Shown in pieces: positions 36,500-47,179 of a stretch of DNA of 64,000 bases (position 1 is the first letter of the stretch; every line of letters starts with the position of its first letter). Under the pieces are notes generated by a model that was not told the origin of the DNA, made no database searches, and was given only the letters and a program-made list of their open reading frames with translations. A program made the position numbers and the translations under genes. The DNA comes from Membranipora membranacea (taxonomy: Eukaryota; Bryozoa; Gymnolaemata; Cheilostomatida; Membraniporidae): assembly GCA_914767715.1 (NCBI GenBank), contig OU612069.1, positions 9,113,387 to 9,177,386 on the forward strand, given 5' to 3'.

Positions 36500-39115
36500 T
36501 TAATAATAAACCTAGACAGGACACTATATACAGCTGAAATGAGGCACTTAATTGTGGGGCAATGTAACGTCATTGGAAGGTGTAGAAGCAATGATATCAT
36601 TGATTTAATGAGGGTTTTTTGTTCATAACTCAATCAATTTTGATCGGATTTTGAATTTTGGGGTTATCCTTCTTTGCGGGACGCAGACGAAGCACCAAAC
36701 TAGAAGGAGAAACCAGTAGGTAAATGTGCAATCTTGAAGAGATGCCATGAAAATTTATTTCGAGATCAAATGATTGGTATTCGATTTGCTTGCGATTTTC
36801 AATTCTTTTAGCTGGTTAAATTGCACAACTACTTCAACCTGTAGCACACAGCCATAAAACACAGTCAAATGGATAATTCAGGAACCTCCAATACAACACA
36901 ATGCTTTACATTCAGCTTTCAGGCCCACGTCAAAGTAGACCTACAAGCCAACATACCCAGTTATTGTAGTATACTTCAGCAGACATTGTATTAGGTACTT
37001 GACTTGATGCATTCAGATAACGAGGCTCAGTATCAGGTTACCTTCTATTGGACGCCATAATTAGCCTCTGGCGGCAGGGCTACAGTGTATCACCAGTTTT
37101 GATGAAAAATATTAACCAGGAAATATACAAAGGCTGTATTATGACATGCATGTATCATGTAGTAGGAATTCATTTAATTTTAGTCACCAGCTACTCTTAG
37201 TCACTGCAGCGATGTATGATGTTGTAGCTAGCAGTAATGTTGTTGGTAAAACTCAACTGCTTCAAGTGACTTTTTTTGAGACAACTGAAACTCAGGTGAC
37301 TGGATGCGAATCATTATAAATGATAAAGGCCCGGACAGGTAAATTTTCAATGACAATTGAATTTATGCCTACACAGCTTACTAACATTTAATTTATTTTA
37401 TTCAAAAAATAAACCTTATGAAACATTTTCCACATACATTCATATCTTATTACCACATTTACTGGTTTCTCAGGCACTCCAAGCTGTTGCCTCAGGGGAA
37501 AATGATGTAGACTATATCAGCTAGGTACTTGACATTTGGTGTCTTCGCAAATTATCTGATTAATGAATTTTTGAGCGGCTTTTACATTCATTCATTTTCG
37601 GCCATATTGTTTACATGAGTATGAATACTCCGTTGTCATCTAATTCATTGAATAGCACTTTGGTCCATGCAATAATAAAAATAGATCTGTAAATATCATG
37701 AGAAGAGAATTACATACTTCAATCTTATATTTATCAATACTTTACAAACTGTCCCAGCTATTAATTCAAAGATTGTGAGAAATAAGGGGTTATTTGCTTT
37801 ATCAGCAATGATATCCCTTTCACTCCCCAAGTATAACAGAGTTTGATTAGCCATTCACAAATCCAATGAAATTCATGCAAATGTTGTTATGTCCAATCAA
37901 AATCAATGAGAGAATATACTGTGTTTCAAACAAATTCATTTATTGAGTTAGACTTTTTCATCTGCTGATCCTACAGTTTATTTATGCCAACACCAAGGAG
38001 TTACTCCTTGCTAACACTTTCTACTATCTGTTACTCCTTGCTACTATATGTACTTTTTAATGACAAAGTATGTAAACAAACCTTGCCATAGCTGAAAAAT
38101 GGAGAAGCTATCTGAAATATATCATCATCCCCTGTTACTCCTTGATCAAACCCTGATCAAATTGTAACTTGTTGTTAACAGAAAATAATATATAAAATAT
38201 TTAATACAATCTACTTCTAGTAAAAAGAACTAAGGAGGATACACTTACATTACAAAAGACTAATTAACGGAAAAGAGTCTTTATATTTTAAATTTCTATA
38301 ATATTGAAAATATTTATTGATTTAAAAAATGATATGAAAGAAAAAGTAAGTTAAGAAGTGTGTAGTAATAGTTCAGTTAATAAAAGTTTAGATAGTAATC
38401 ATGCTGATTCTCCATCAATCAATCAAAACGAACTCCCTGCCCTTTCCCTAGCTGCTAATTAGGCTATTATTATCTGTATGATTGATGTTGTACTCAGTAT
38501 TTTCATTACAATATTATTTTATTTAACCGGTTCTAAAGTGAAGGTACATAGATAACATTAGTTCAATAAAAAATCACTTGACAGTTTTAGGGTGTTGATA
38601 TCATTGAAATTTATTTGTTTTGTGTAGAATTGGAAAGATTTGGGTTTACCAATGTCTCAAGACTGTTGCCAATTGCCCATGACCGCCGTGTCTTACAACG
38701 CCCAAAGACTTCCTTCCTTACAATTCCCAAGACAGACTTGCATCATCGCACAACTGCCTCAGGAGTCACAACACACCGACTGGTCAAAGTGTCCTTTAAG
38801 AAACTAATAAAAAAAATTGTAATGTTTGACAAGCAAGCGTTTAAAAATTGAAAAGTTATCAAGCAGTGGACTCTTGTCAGTAGATCTATCGTTAATTTTC
38901 TGCGGTCAAGGTCCAATCTTTCTGGTAATACCGTGCTTTTCTCCTTGGATTGCAGGATAACCTCACAGTCTGATTACTTGAACGACCCCCACATACTTAT
39001 TGAGCTGAGTGTTGACACAGACTCGCCTCATGTGAATTTGGTCATGATGCCTAGATTCAAATGCAGTACATATTACCTTTGTCCAAAATTTTCTCAATCT
39101 AGCAAGCTATTGTAG
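36500..39115. other. Gene-poor stretch with relics
   Basis: Contains the GM2A-like exon relic at 37210 and short repeats with GGAGTTACTCCTTG at 37995-38150. A frame at 38615-38851, preceded by TTTGTGTAG, has a basic peptide (RRVLQRPKTSFLTIPK), but I found no partner exon and no family, so it stays uncalled. Otherwise AT-rich and featureless. Confidence 0.5.
37210..37319 (+). pseudogene. Relic of a GM2-activator-like terminal exon
   Basis: After GTCACTGCAG a frame runs to TAA and includes LLQVTFFETTETQVTGCES, matching KLQATFFDTRTKLEVGCFE of the last exon of the gene at 17766. The stop comes about 25 residues earlier than in the intact gene, and no other exons were found nearby. A broken paralogue is likely. 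Confidence 0.6.
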
Positions 39116-39634
39116 CAAAGAATGGACACAGAGATGATGAAAGTATTTCACTACATGAGACAGGTTGACCAAGATTTCAAGCATATTGTGTCCCAAGCTG
39201 AATCACACATCAGTCAAGTTGAAAAAGTGAGTTGATGATCAAGTTACAGCAGTAACAGTGTAAAAAGTGCAGTAGATGGGTAGATTATCTAGTTTAGCTA
39301 GTTTTAGTAGCCTAATGTTAGCTAGCCGACTTGCTAATGGTTGGACCGCGTATAAAGTAAAGAGGATGAGTAAATTATCATCCATAATTTACACTATTAC
39401 TTCAAGTCTGTGCAAAGAGGCTAACTTTTCCTGCTGCAAATACTGTACTGCTGTACTGCTACTTGTTGTATAGCAAAAAAGTTAATTTCTTGTTTTACCT
39501 TGAGCCTTTTAGCTTGGTTGTAGATTGGTTTTGTACCAGAAAAAACAACATTGACATAATTGTGAATCTTTTCTAGGTGTCAGTTGTCCCTCTTTACATA
39601 GATATAAATATCTTGGAGTTGCTAGATGTATGTG
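39116..39634 (+). pseudogene. Two exons resembling a TRIM coiled-coil region
   Basis: 39116-39226 (acceptor AGCTATTGTAG, donor AAA|GTGAGT) encodes a helical segment, MMKVFHYMRQVDQDFKHIV. 39577-39634 starts VSVV and ends in VCG with donor TGTG|GTGAGTGATTCA, the same edges and phases (0 in, 1 out) as TRIM exon 28953-29193 (starts VSFI, ends ICG, TGTG|GTGAGTGATTCA), but it is only 58 nt against 241. Probably the middle of the broken TRIM paralogue begun at 34697. Confidence 0.5.
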
Positions 39635-39920
39635 GTGAGTGATTCAGCATGATCATCTATGTATCAATGTCTTTATTGGGTTCAAAAGCTCAGTAGAAAT
39701 ATATAAAAAGTACTGAATGTATGTACAGCAACCTGGTATTGAATAATGATATGTTATCAGATAATAAGAATTCAAAGAATAAACATCTATATATTTATTG
39801 AAACAAATCAAAATTCTGGTCATTGTGGCTGGGCTGATTCGGAAAAATGAAAGAATAAAGTATCTCAGGTTTTTCTTCATTTTCCCTCCACCAATATATC
39901 AAAGGCCGATTCTATTTTTA

Positions 39921-39998
39921 ATGGCCGATTCTATTTTAGCCACCCTCGGACAGAAAGTTCTTCAAGATCGTAGATCATCTGGCCAGCTGTTTCAGCGG
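39921..39998 (+). CDS. Candidate first coding exon, possibly MCMDC2 copy 2
   Basis: A 26-codon open stretch starts at an ATG in a short direct repeat (GGCCGATTCTATTTT appears twice) and ends in a strong donor, CAGCGG|GTAAGT, phase 0. The peptide begins MADSILATLGQKVLQ and is helical-looking. The next same-strand exons I can assign are MCMDC2 copy 2 from 47180, which needs an upstream exon ending in phase 1, so at least one further exon would lie between. The length fits the missing N-terminus, but I did not find the linking exon. It could equally be the 5' exon of an unrelated transcript. Confidence 0.3.
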
Positions 39999-40266
39999 GT
40001 AAGTTTCCTGATGATGGATAAGTAACAAAGTGAAAACCTTTTCATGTGTACTGTTGAGGCAAAAATCACAAAGCTCAACGAAAGCTGATATAATGTCTTA
40101 AACATTTTCATTGTTTTGGGTGTGCCCCAAGATTCCAACTATGAAACCACGGGTAATGCTCAATGATTTAACAGAACCAGGTCACTGAGAGAACAGAAAA
40201 TTGCTCCAGCCCAAGGAATAAATACAAGTGCTAGCCTACAGCAAGTTTGGTCAATTCTTAAATTAT

Positions 40267-43200
40267 TCAAACCCCTAGCTTTTTCCTGACGGCACTCAAT
40301 GTTTCTTGTTCTCGCTGATTGATCAAGTGAAGGCGTCTGTTATGTTCCTCGATTTCATTATTTCTGGAGGTGACTATTGTTTGAAGCTTGTTGACAAGCT
40401 GTGATAGATTGCACTGATCTAAATCTACTGGTGCCGCTGATCTCTTGGGCGGTTGTACTCTGGTCTGAGCGGGCGACTAAAACGAGAAAAACGATAGTGA
40501 TCAGAATAAATATTTAAAAAGTATAGATAATGCTTAGGTTTAATGCTTTTGTCGGGTAATTCATGCAGATAGGCTACTGTACTTATATCAACCCAAACTG
40601 GCACATTATGAAGTTCTTGTGGACTTCGAAATTTATTTGCAACATGCCCATATAGTCAGACACAATTGGCTCAAATTGCACCAAGCGTATTGGAAGCATA
40701 TTCCAAAAATCTATCAATTTGTGGTTATGGGCACGAGAGTTGTCTACCCAGAAAATACAAGAAAACAACTCTCAACTGGCTATTCGCTATTTTGATAAAT
40801 GCCAAGAGCCTTTGATTCATGAAAACAAGGAGAATGCCAACCACATATACCATTGACAGTTTCAGGATGTGCATCCGGACCACACATAGACAATTTATCC
40901 AGTTTTGGATGGTTTACCCTCCCCCACTGAGGTTAATTCTATATCAGTGGTTTCCCCCTTCTCAAATTACTGTAGCATTCCCTATTTTTCAGTGTTCTGA
41001 CCTTGGTGATTGCCCGTAGGTCAAATGGAATGTTTCCTTATCAACAACCAAAGTCTTCAAGCCTCAAACATGTTTGTAGATCTCTGCTCACTAGGTTTTC
41101 ATTGGCATATATCTTAAAACTGACCTGGGAATTCTACAGAATAGTATAGACATTGACAGTCTTATTGATATCAATAGTAGTTCAAGTGCTCTAACTGTGT
41201 CGGGATAGCTGGTAGTAGCATTTCGTTATCAACGGCTTTCCCACCTTAGTGGTTGATAACTAAATACAACTATCAGCTATCCCGACACAGTTTGAGTGCC
41301 TAAACTTTAGCAATGTGTGTGTGTACCATAGAGGGATGCATGTCGTCTGTCTCAGGATCTCTGGGTCGCTTCTGCGCTCGAGCCGTTCTACTCCAGTCAG
41401 TAACCAGCTCATCGTTGGGTTCTAGATTGTCCGTATGATTTGAATTGTCCTTGGACGTTGATGCTACTGTCTTGGCCTCTTTTAGCTACCAAAAAATGTA
41501 TCATCAATGAACTCACTTGGTTTTAATTGTCACGTAGATATGTTGACACTACGTGACTGGCAAAAGGCAACCAGTGGTAGTGTGACATAATTCAAGGAGT
41601 TGGTACTTGTAGGTCCTGGCTTGAATACCCTGATGCTATAGTGTCAGCCATAGACTTAATATACTATAGTAATTCTATGGTGTCAGCTATCAGTTTTGCC
41701 CAAAAAACATGCATCACTATGGACATGTCCACACAAGTTGAGTGTTGGTGTTGAGTGATAAGTTACCTTCTTATTTGATTTGTGCAAATTGAAGTTGGTA
41801 TGTGTTGTAGTTCTCTGCAAACATCAACTGCCGGGACTAAGATAGATCTCAAATGATCTGCTTTGCCAACTCGATCTAAGCTAAAGATTTATTTTGCTCT
41901 ATGAGAAGCCTGTAATTGGTTGGATTCATGTCACTATGTCTAAGCTAAGGTCAAGTACCTGGAAATGGACCTGAAAATTGACATAGACCTAAAAATGGAA
42001 TCACTCTCTTCTGCTTGCTGTCTGCTCGGGAAAATTAAATGCAGACTAAATGTAAAATCCGTTATCTACCTTCAATGAAGCTAGCCAAGACTCATCGTAA
42101 TAGTTCACTTGTTCTTCCTGTTTGATGCCAGTAGAATAGTCTTCTGATTGGTCTACATCCGATTCTTCATCTGCAACAATTATTTATACAAATTATATGT
42201 GAGTTTTGTTCCAACACAGGATAAGAAGTAGAAGAAGACTTTTCCCCGTACAAATTGATGAGTGTTATCATTGAGTTATCTATCTGATCAATCCTCTTCT
42301 TGAATTACAGATCGCAAGAGTTGACAAGCTTCATTCCCATCCCCCCCCCCCCCCACATCGAACAATGTTTGTCAAGACAGACTAGAAAAGAAGGTAGCTC
42401 AGTTGGGCACTGGGCATCTAAACCCGCAGCAGTCAAATTGCTCCTAGGGTCCGTTTGGTCCCCAGGCGCGCTCCGGCCTGCTTACCAACTGAGAGTAAGT
42501 GGACGTAGCAATTATGGTCTCACCCTAAAGACAACCAGTATTTTTCCATCCCTTTTTAGCGTGAGATATTACCACATGGCTTGACAAACCTACTGCCTGC
42601 ATGGCATGATGGATGTGCACTTGTGATAGCAAATATTAGGAATTATTCCCCACTGGTATTCAAGAGCATTATGCGTGAGTTTTCATTACGGTCCAGCAGT
42701 GATGGTCATTTGGCTAGTCACCAACTTTTTTGCAGTTTGTTTGAGTTTTAGTTTAAAGAAATTGATTTCATTTGACCGTTGCCACACTACATGGGGGTAG
42801 CAGCATTTGATTGCTTTTCCTAAACGCGTAGGTCGCCTAAGGATGTACTGTATTCAACCTCTACCACGAGCGATACATCATCTCAATACTGATACACTTT
42901 AGAATAGGTCTAAAACAATACAATATACGCTGGTAGCATCAAGTTCAAAATTCTAATTGTAGCCCGCTCATTGACAGGAAATGATCGGGCAGATAAAAAG
43001 AACACTTCCAGGTAGGGTAGTACGCCTAACTTCAAGATTCTTACAACAAGGAATCTGCAGGCAAAAAATATTCATTTTTTACATAGGTCTACCAGACACA
43101 AATGAATGCATTGTTGTAAAAGAGTTATTGAAAAATGCTCAGATGTGTGGCTTTATCTCTAAAGTAATCAACTAATACTGAGTTGAATAGTGATTTAATT

Positions 43201-46200
43201 AAAGATAAATAATCAACAGAGGAATAAACAGGAATAACTTTTATTAAGCTTTCGCTCTGCAACTGGTTAACGCTGTGTCTAACTTCGGTATATATTTAGG
43301 TAGAACTTTGTGTCTAAATTTGCGCCTAGCTTTGCGTATAACTTAGCGCCTAGCTTTTCGTATAGCTTTACGTCTAGCTTTGCGTCTCACTTTGCGTCTA
43401 GCTTTGCGTCTCGCTTTGCGTCTAGCTTTGCGTCTAGCTTTGCGACTAACCAGGCTAGTTTTCAGGCGAGGCTGTAAGGATCAAGCCGTGTATTGGAAAA
43501 CACTCAAATGATTCAGCTTTCAGAAAAATATGATTGTAACTGTGGCAGCATCAAACTTTTAGATTAAGGGTGGTTTCAGCGCTAAAACTTGGTTTGGATA
43601 GCTGGTAGTAGCCACTTTGGGTTGGGAAAGTGGTTGGTAATGAATGCTACTACCAGCTATCCCAACAATGTTTAAATACTTTGTTTGAGGCTGCTCTTTT
43701 GTATCACATCTTATTCTCCATATTTTATTCTATCATGTGAGCGATTTTCAGCTTTAGAATCCAAATATTGAGGAAGTTATGGCTTCTCAAACTTCCAGGG
43801 TGATTGCCTTCAATCGGTATTGGGAATAAGCGGATGTTTCCCCTGGGGTATGTCACAACCATAGACATGTGACACAGACATTATGAGTTATTAGTTAATA
43901 TACTAATAATCACAAAGATGATGATCAAAATTCAGACCTGGGTGGGAATCGTACCCAGGGTCCCCATACCTAGAGGCAACAACGCTACCATCATGCCACT
44001 TGGACCAACTAGGTTAGCTGGTTGTGACGTACGCTAGGGATTGCCGGCTGATTCTTATTGCCGATAAATTGCCATTACCTTGGAAGTTTGAGAGGCCATA
44101 ACTTCCTCAATATTTGGATTTTAAAGCTGAAAATCGCTCACATGATAGAATAAAATATGGAAAATGAGATCTGATACAAAAGAGCAGCCTCAAACAAAGT
44201 CTTTAAGCGCTTAAAATAGGTTTATGGTTACAGTACCTGTGATGTCATGTACATGTACAGTTCTATCACCTGTGTCACTTGTGCTGGCATGTCTGCTGCT
44301 GTCAATACTGAAGGGTGGCACAGTGCTAACAGGTGCCCCTGACGTTGACACGCCGCTGTGAGCTGCTGAATGGTAATCTAGTAATGAAAAACAGATCAAT
44401 CGATTTGGCAGCCGGCCTTTGCAATGTGAACTGTTGTGGAAGTTAGAATTAAACAGATGTAGGTGCCAATCTATGTTGCCACATATTTCAAAAGTTTAAA
44501 AAGCAGCCGTAGATACAACCATCTGGATTGTATTGAGGGAGGATTGTGCTGCATATCCACTCGTCCATGGAGTTTGCTCCGAAAACACTTACCCAAATTT
44601 AACAAACACCAAATTAATTTTTGCTATCCTAAGCCGTTTATGAGATACAACGGAATTTACAAGCTTTGGCATAAATAGTAGGTTTCATCATTGGAGACCA
44701 GCATGTGTATGAAGAGTGTATATGGGGCCAATTTGACCAAAGATCCACAAATGTGCCCACCCCCAATTAAAGAATTAAATTGAGGCGGGTCACTTCCCAT
44801 CTCTGCATATAAATAGATAGGAGTAAGTGATAGCGAGCTATGTTAGTTTTTCTAGTTCGAGGGTGATTAAATTTTGGCTAGTACCAATTGTTAGCCAGCT
44901 ATGGTTGAGGTTGGACAGCGAGGAAATGTTGGCTAGCATAAATTTCACTAATTCAAACGTTTCCTCTCACGATTGTTTTTTTCTCTAGGTGACTATCTCT
45001 GCATAAATAGATTCATGTGTTAACGTTCAGAGACACACACTGTTAAATTGATGCGATAATGACAGTAATGCCAATAATGTTATTTCGATGTGTTTTGGAC
45101 TTACTCGTTGGTTTGCCAAAAGAAGGAGGGATAACAAGGTTGTAAGCGTGCCTTCTCTGGTAGTCATCCATCAACTGAACTGTTCCTGGATGTGTGCTCT
45201 GTAAGAACAAACAAGAACTGTTAATGCTGGAAATCAATTTATGATGTATTTGGTGCCAAAATACATACCCCAATGTGAAATGAGTCTGGGTCTGTCTGAG
45301 ACATTATCTGGAAAGTTTCCTGAGCATCAGACTTTCCAGATACTGTCCGAGGCAGTCCAGACTGAGTTTTTTATTCCTGGGATTATCTCATTTTCATGTT
45401 CACATTGACAGGGATGGCTGTCTGTGTTGGCTGTCTGGGATAATGTGGACCAGCCTTAATAGCCATAATAGTAGCTAGCAAAGCTGTGGCTGGATCGCTA
45501 GAAATCTGGATATTCGGTAATTGAGATAATCGGAATCGATCCATTTTTTTATAATGCAGCGCTGACAGTGACTAGAGTGTGCGGCTAGTTATGCCCGACC
45601 CCTCATTTTGAAAAAGCGGTACTTATTGCAAGCTAATTTTACTCATCCTCTTATTCATTACATAAGCACTTGCCTTACCGAGCTAAAATTGGTGCTTACT
45701 TGCTGTTTGCGAAGAAACAGAAGATTGGGCTGCCCCTAAAGAGGGACGCAAGGTGCCCTAAATCCTCATACTGAGAATGTGATACATCCTAGAAAACTAG
45801 AATGCATCCTAGAGGTAAGGCCATGGTGGGCCTCCTAATCGTGGGTGTGCAGCGAGCTGCCAAAACTGAACTGGCACTAATCGGCCATTGGCAGTGACAC
45901 TTTGATCTAAGCTAATAGGCCGAGGGTGCTTACTGTGTTAATGTCAACTTAGTGATATTTAGCTGTAGCTAGTATTTTCTCCTCTAGAGTAAATCACTGA
46001 AAGTAATGTGCAGTGCAGGCTTTGGGCAATGCTTTGCATATGCTTCAAAATGAAACAGATGCTTTTTGTCTACTTTATTGTAGCCTGTTACAGGTACTGG
46101 AAAATCTTAGGGCAAATAGTGATTGACAAGATTCAATCAAATTGAATAGTGTCAAAATAATCTGACAACTGACATTTTTCCTGTATAAAGATACACAACA

Positions 46201-46988
46201 ATTATCATGACTAGTATTTGTCACCATTATGATTGATGGGATTGGAATACAAGTTGCACCGTGTTAGTTCTTTTTAAATTAAATAGTGACAACAACAGCA
46301 ACAATAGAGCATCGTAACAATATCCCCACAATGCAACTCTTATCTGGAATTCCCGGAAAGGACGGGGAAATCCATGTCAGGGAAATCTTTATTGCAGTTG
46401 CATTGTGGGATACCATAGAGAGGGGGATGAAGATGTATCATGTTAACAAAGGATCAACAAGCTCAATTCTATTGATGAGCTGTAGTTGTAACTTCTAACG
46501 TAGATGAGCCTCTTTAGCTTTCAGGTCAGAATATAAGGAGTAGGAGGTGGCTCAGTTGGTTAGAGCGCTGTACCTTTAGTATGCGAATGTTGAAGGGCCT
46601 GGGTTCAAATCCCACTGTGGTCCATCGACTACCGGGGTGTGGTGCGCCCCCAAGTTGGCTCCGACCTGCCTGCAAACAGAGAGCAACCTGGCGCAGATAT
46701 TACAGCCTCACCACTATGATTTCGCTACCCATGCTTCGGGATGTGGCGTGTGACATTCTGATTTAAACTTTTCGTGATGATCCATGGCTAAATATTAGAA
46801 AGCAACCTTGACCTTGAGGTGTGAGCGAAGGTTAGATCTTGTTTTGTCACTGCATGCCACTTCTCTGCCACAGTGTAGGCATATACATCTGAAGTTACCA
46901 ACTCTCCCATCCTCAGGAGGAAACTGAAAGTGCTCCAGATATTTGTGTATCGCAGGCATTACTCCACTGCTACGACCCATCACCAGAT
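40267..46988 (-). CDS. BED-type zinc-finger protein with C-terminal coiled coil
   Basis: Minus-strand exons 46988-46813, 45198-45105, 44377-44237, 42170-42070, 41485-41327, 40476-40267 (TGA) join in phase; from the ATG at 46980 they give 290 aa. The finger spans exons 1-2: aromatic FR, C34-x2-C37, then H54-x4-H59 in NLRSHLKSTHPG. The donor CTCAAG|GTCAAG is preferred over one six bases later because it restores the BED H-x4-H spacing. Then an acidic, Ser/Thr-rich middle (DEESDVDQSEDYS), a basic AQKRPRDPE patch, and a C-terminal helix (VNKLQTIVTSRNNEIEEHNRR). BED fingers bind DNA and usually derive from hAT transposases; no transposase domain remains here. Probably a nuclear, chromatin-associated protein; no family name recognised. 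The 5' exon may start with non-coding sequence at AATTGCAG|AT. Confidence 0.72.
41193..41293. mobile_element. Fold-back element with GTCGGGATAGCTG ends
   Basis: CTGTGTCGGGATAGCTG near 41196 is mirrored by CAGCTATCCCGACACAG near 41276, giving a ~100-bp hairpin-forming element. A related one lies at 43595-43672. Lies within the BED gene. Confidence 0.8.
42388..42530 (+). mobile_element. Degenerate tRNA-derived SINE, family B
   Basis: Retains GGTAGCTCAGTTGGGCACTG (A box) and the body segment with CCCCAGGCGCGCTCCGGCCT, comparable to CCCCCAAGTTGGCTCCGACC at 46650. The B box is largely lost. It sits in an intron of the minus-strand BED gene. Confidence 0.6.
43262..43455 (+). repeat. 12-bp minisatellite (TTTGCGTCTAGC)
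   Basis: Around twelve imperfect units of TTTGCGTCTAGC, most regular between 43365 and 43445, in a BED-gene intron. Confidence 0.8.
43595..43672. mobile_element. Fold-back element related to the one at 41193
   Basis: TGGATAGCTGGTAGTAGC near 43596 and GCTACTACCAGCTATCCCA near 43647 are inverted and share the GATAGCTGGTAGTAGC end with 41193. Confidence 0.78.
43663..44215. mobile_element. Long fold-back element enclosing a tRNA-like sequence
   Basis: The arm 43663-43805 (CTTTGTTTGAGGCTGCTCTT ... GGAAGTT reading inward) is mirrored by 44079-44212 (GGAAGTTTGAGAGGCCATAA ... CCTCAAACAAAG). Weaker pairing continues inward to GTCACAACC / GGTTGTGAC. Near the centre, on the minus strand at about 43937-44015, lies GTGGCATGATGGTAGCG with GGGTACGATTCCC, resembling tRNA A and B boxes. 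Non-coding. It fills most of the BED intron between exons 44237 and 42170. Confidence 0.8.
45300..45360. repeat. Short hairpin
   Basis: ATCTGGAAAGT and ACTTTCCAGAT are separated by about 14 bases, flanked by inverted GTCTG / CAGAC-like ends. Possibly a very small MITE in BED intron 1. Confidence 0.5.
45700..45905 (-). repeat. Dispersed ~210-bp repeat, inverted copy
   Basis: Reverse complement of 8160-8375: AAGATTGGGCTGCCCCTAAA through GGCCGATTAGTGCC-like sequence, in an intron of the BED-finger gene. Confidence 0.75.
46318..46416. mobile_element. Short MITE with ATCCCACARTGCAAC ends, second copy
   Basis: ATCCCCACAATGCAAC near 46321 and GTTGCATTGTGGGAT near 46399 are inverted; both this and the 18835 copy have a GGAATTCCC motif just inside the left end. 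Confidence 0.68.
46537..46710 (+). mobile_element. tRNA-derived SINE, family B, best-preserved copy
   Basis: A tRNA-like head carries an A box (TGGCTCAGTTGGTTAGAGC) and a B box (GGGTTCAAATCCC), followed by a non-tRNA body shared with the elements at 4525, 51985 and 42388. The head is not a clean tRNA gene: the anticodon arm is poor and the homology continues past the 3' end of the tRNA part. It lies upstream of the BED-finger exon. Confidence 0.8.
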
Positions 46989-47179
46989 CTGCAATTCGAC
47001 ATCAAATATTTATTCTGTCGGAAGATTTTCGGATGTCTTTCAACAATAATTAAAATCTCTGACGGACTTTTTTCTTTTGTGAGAGGCCTGCTGTCTGCTT
47101 TGAAAATAAGTTTGTGATTTCTTTTGTTCTAAGCAATGTCTAATAATCCAGTACAACTTTTGTTTGCCAATTTTATAAG

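Noticed and set aside
43262-43455. CRISPR-like array
   Set aside because: Short contiguous 12-bp repeats without spacers in a eukaryotic intron; a minisatellite.
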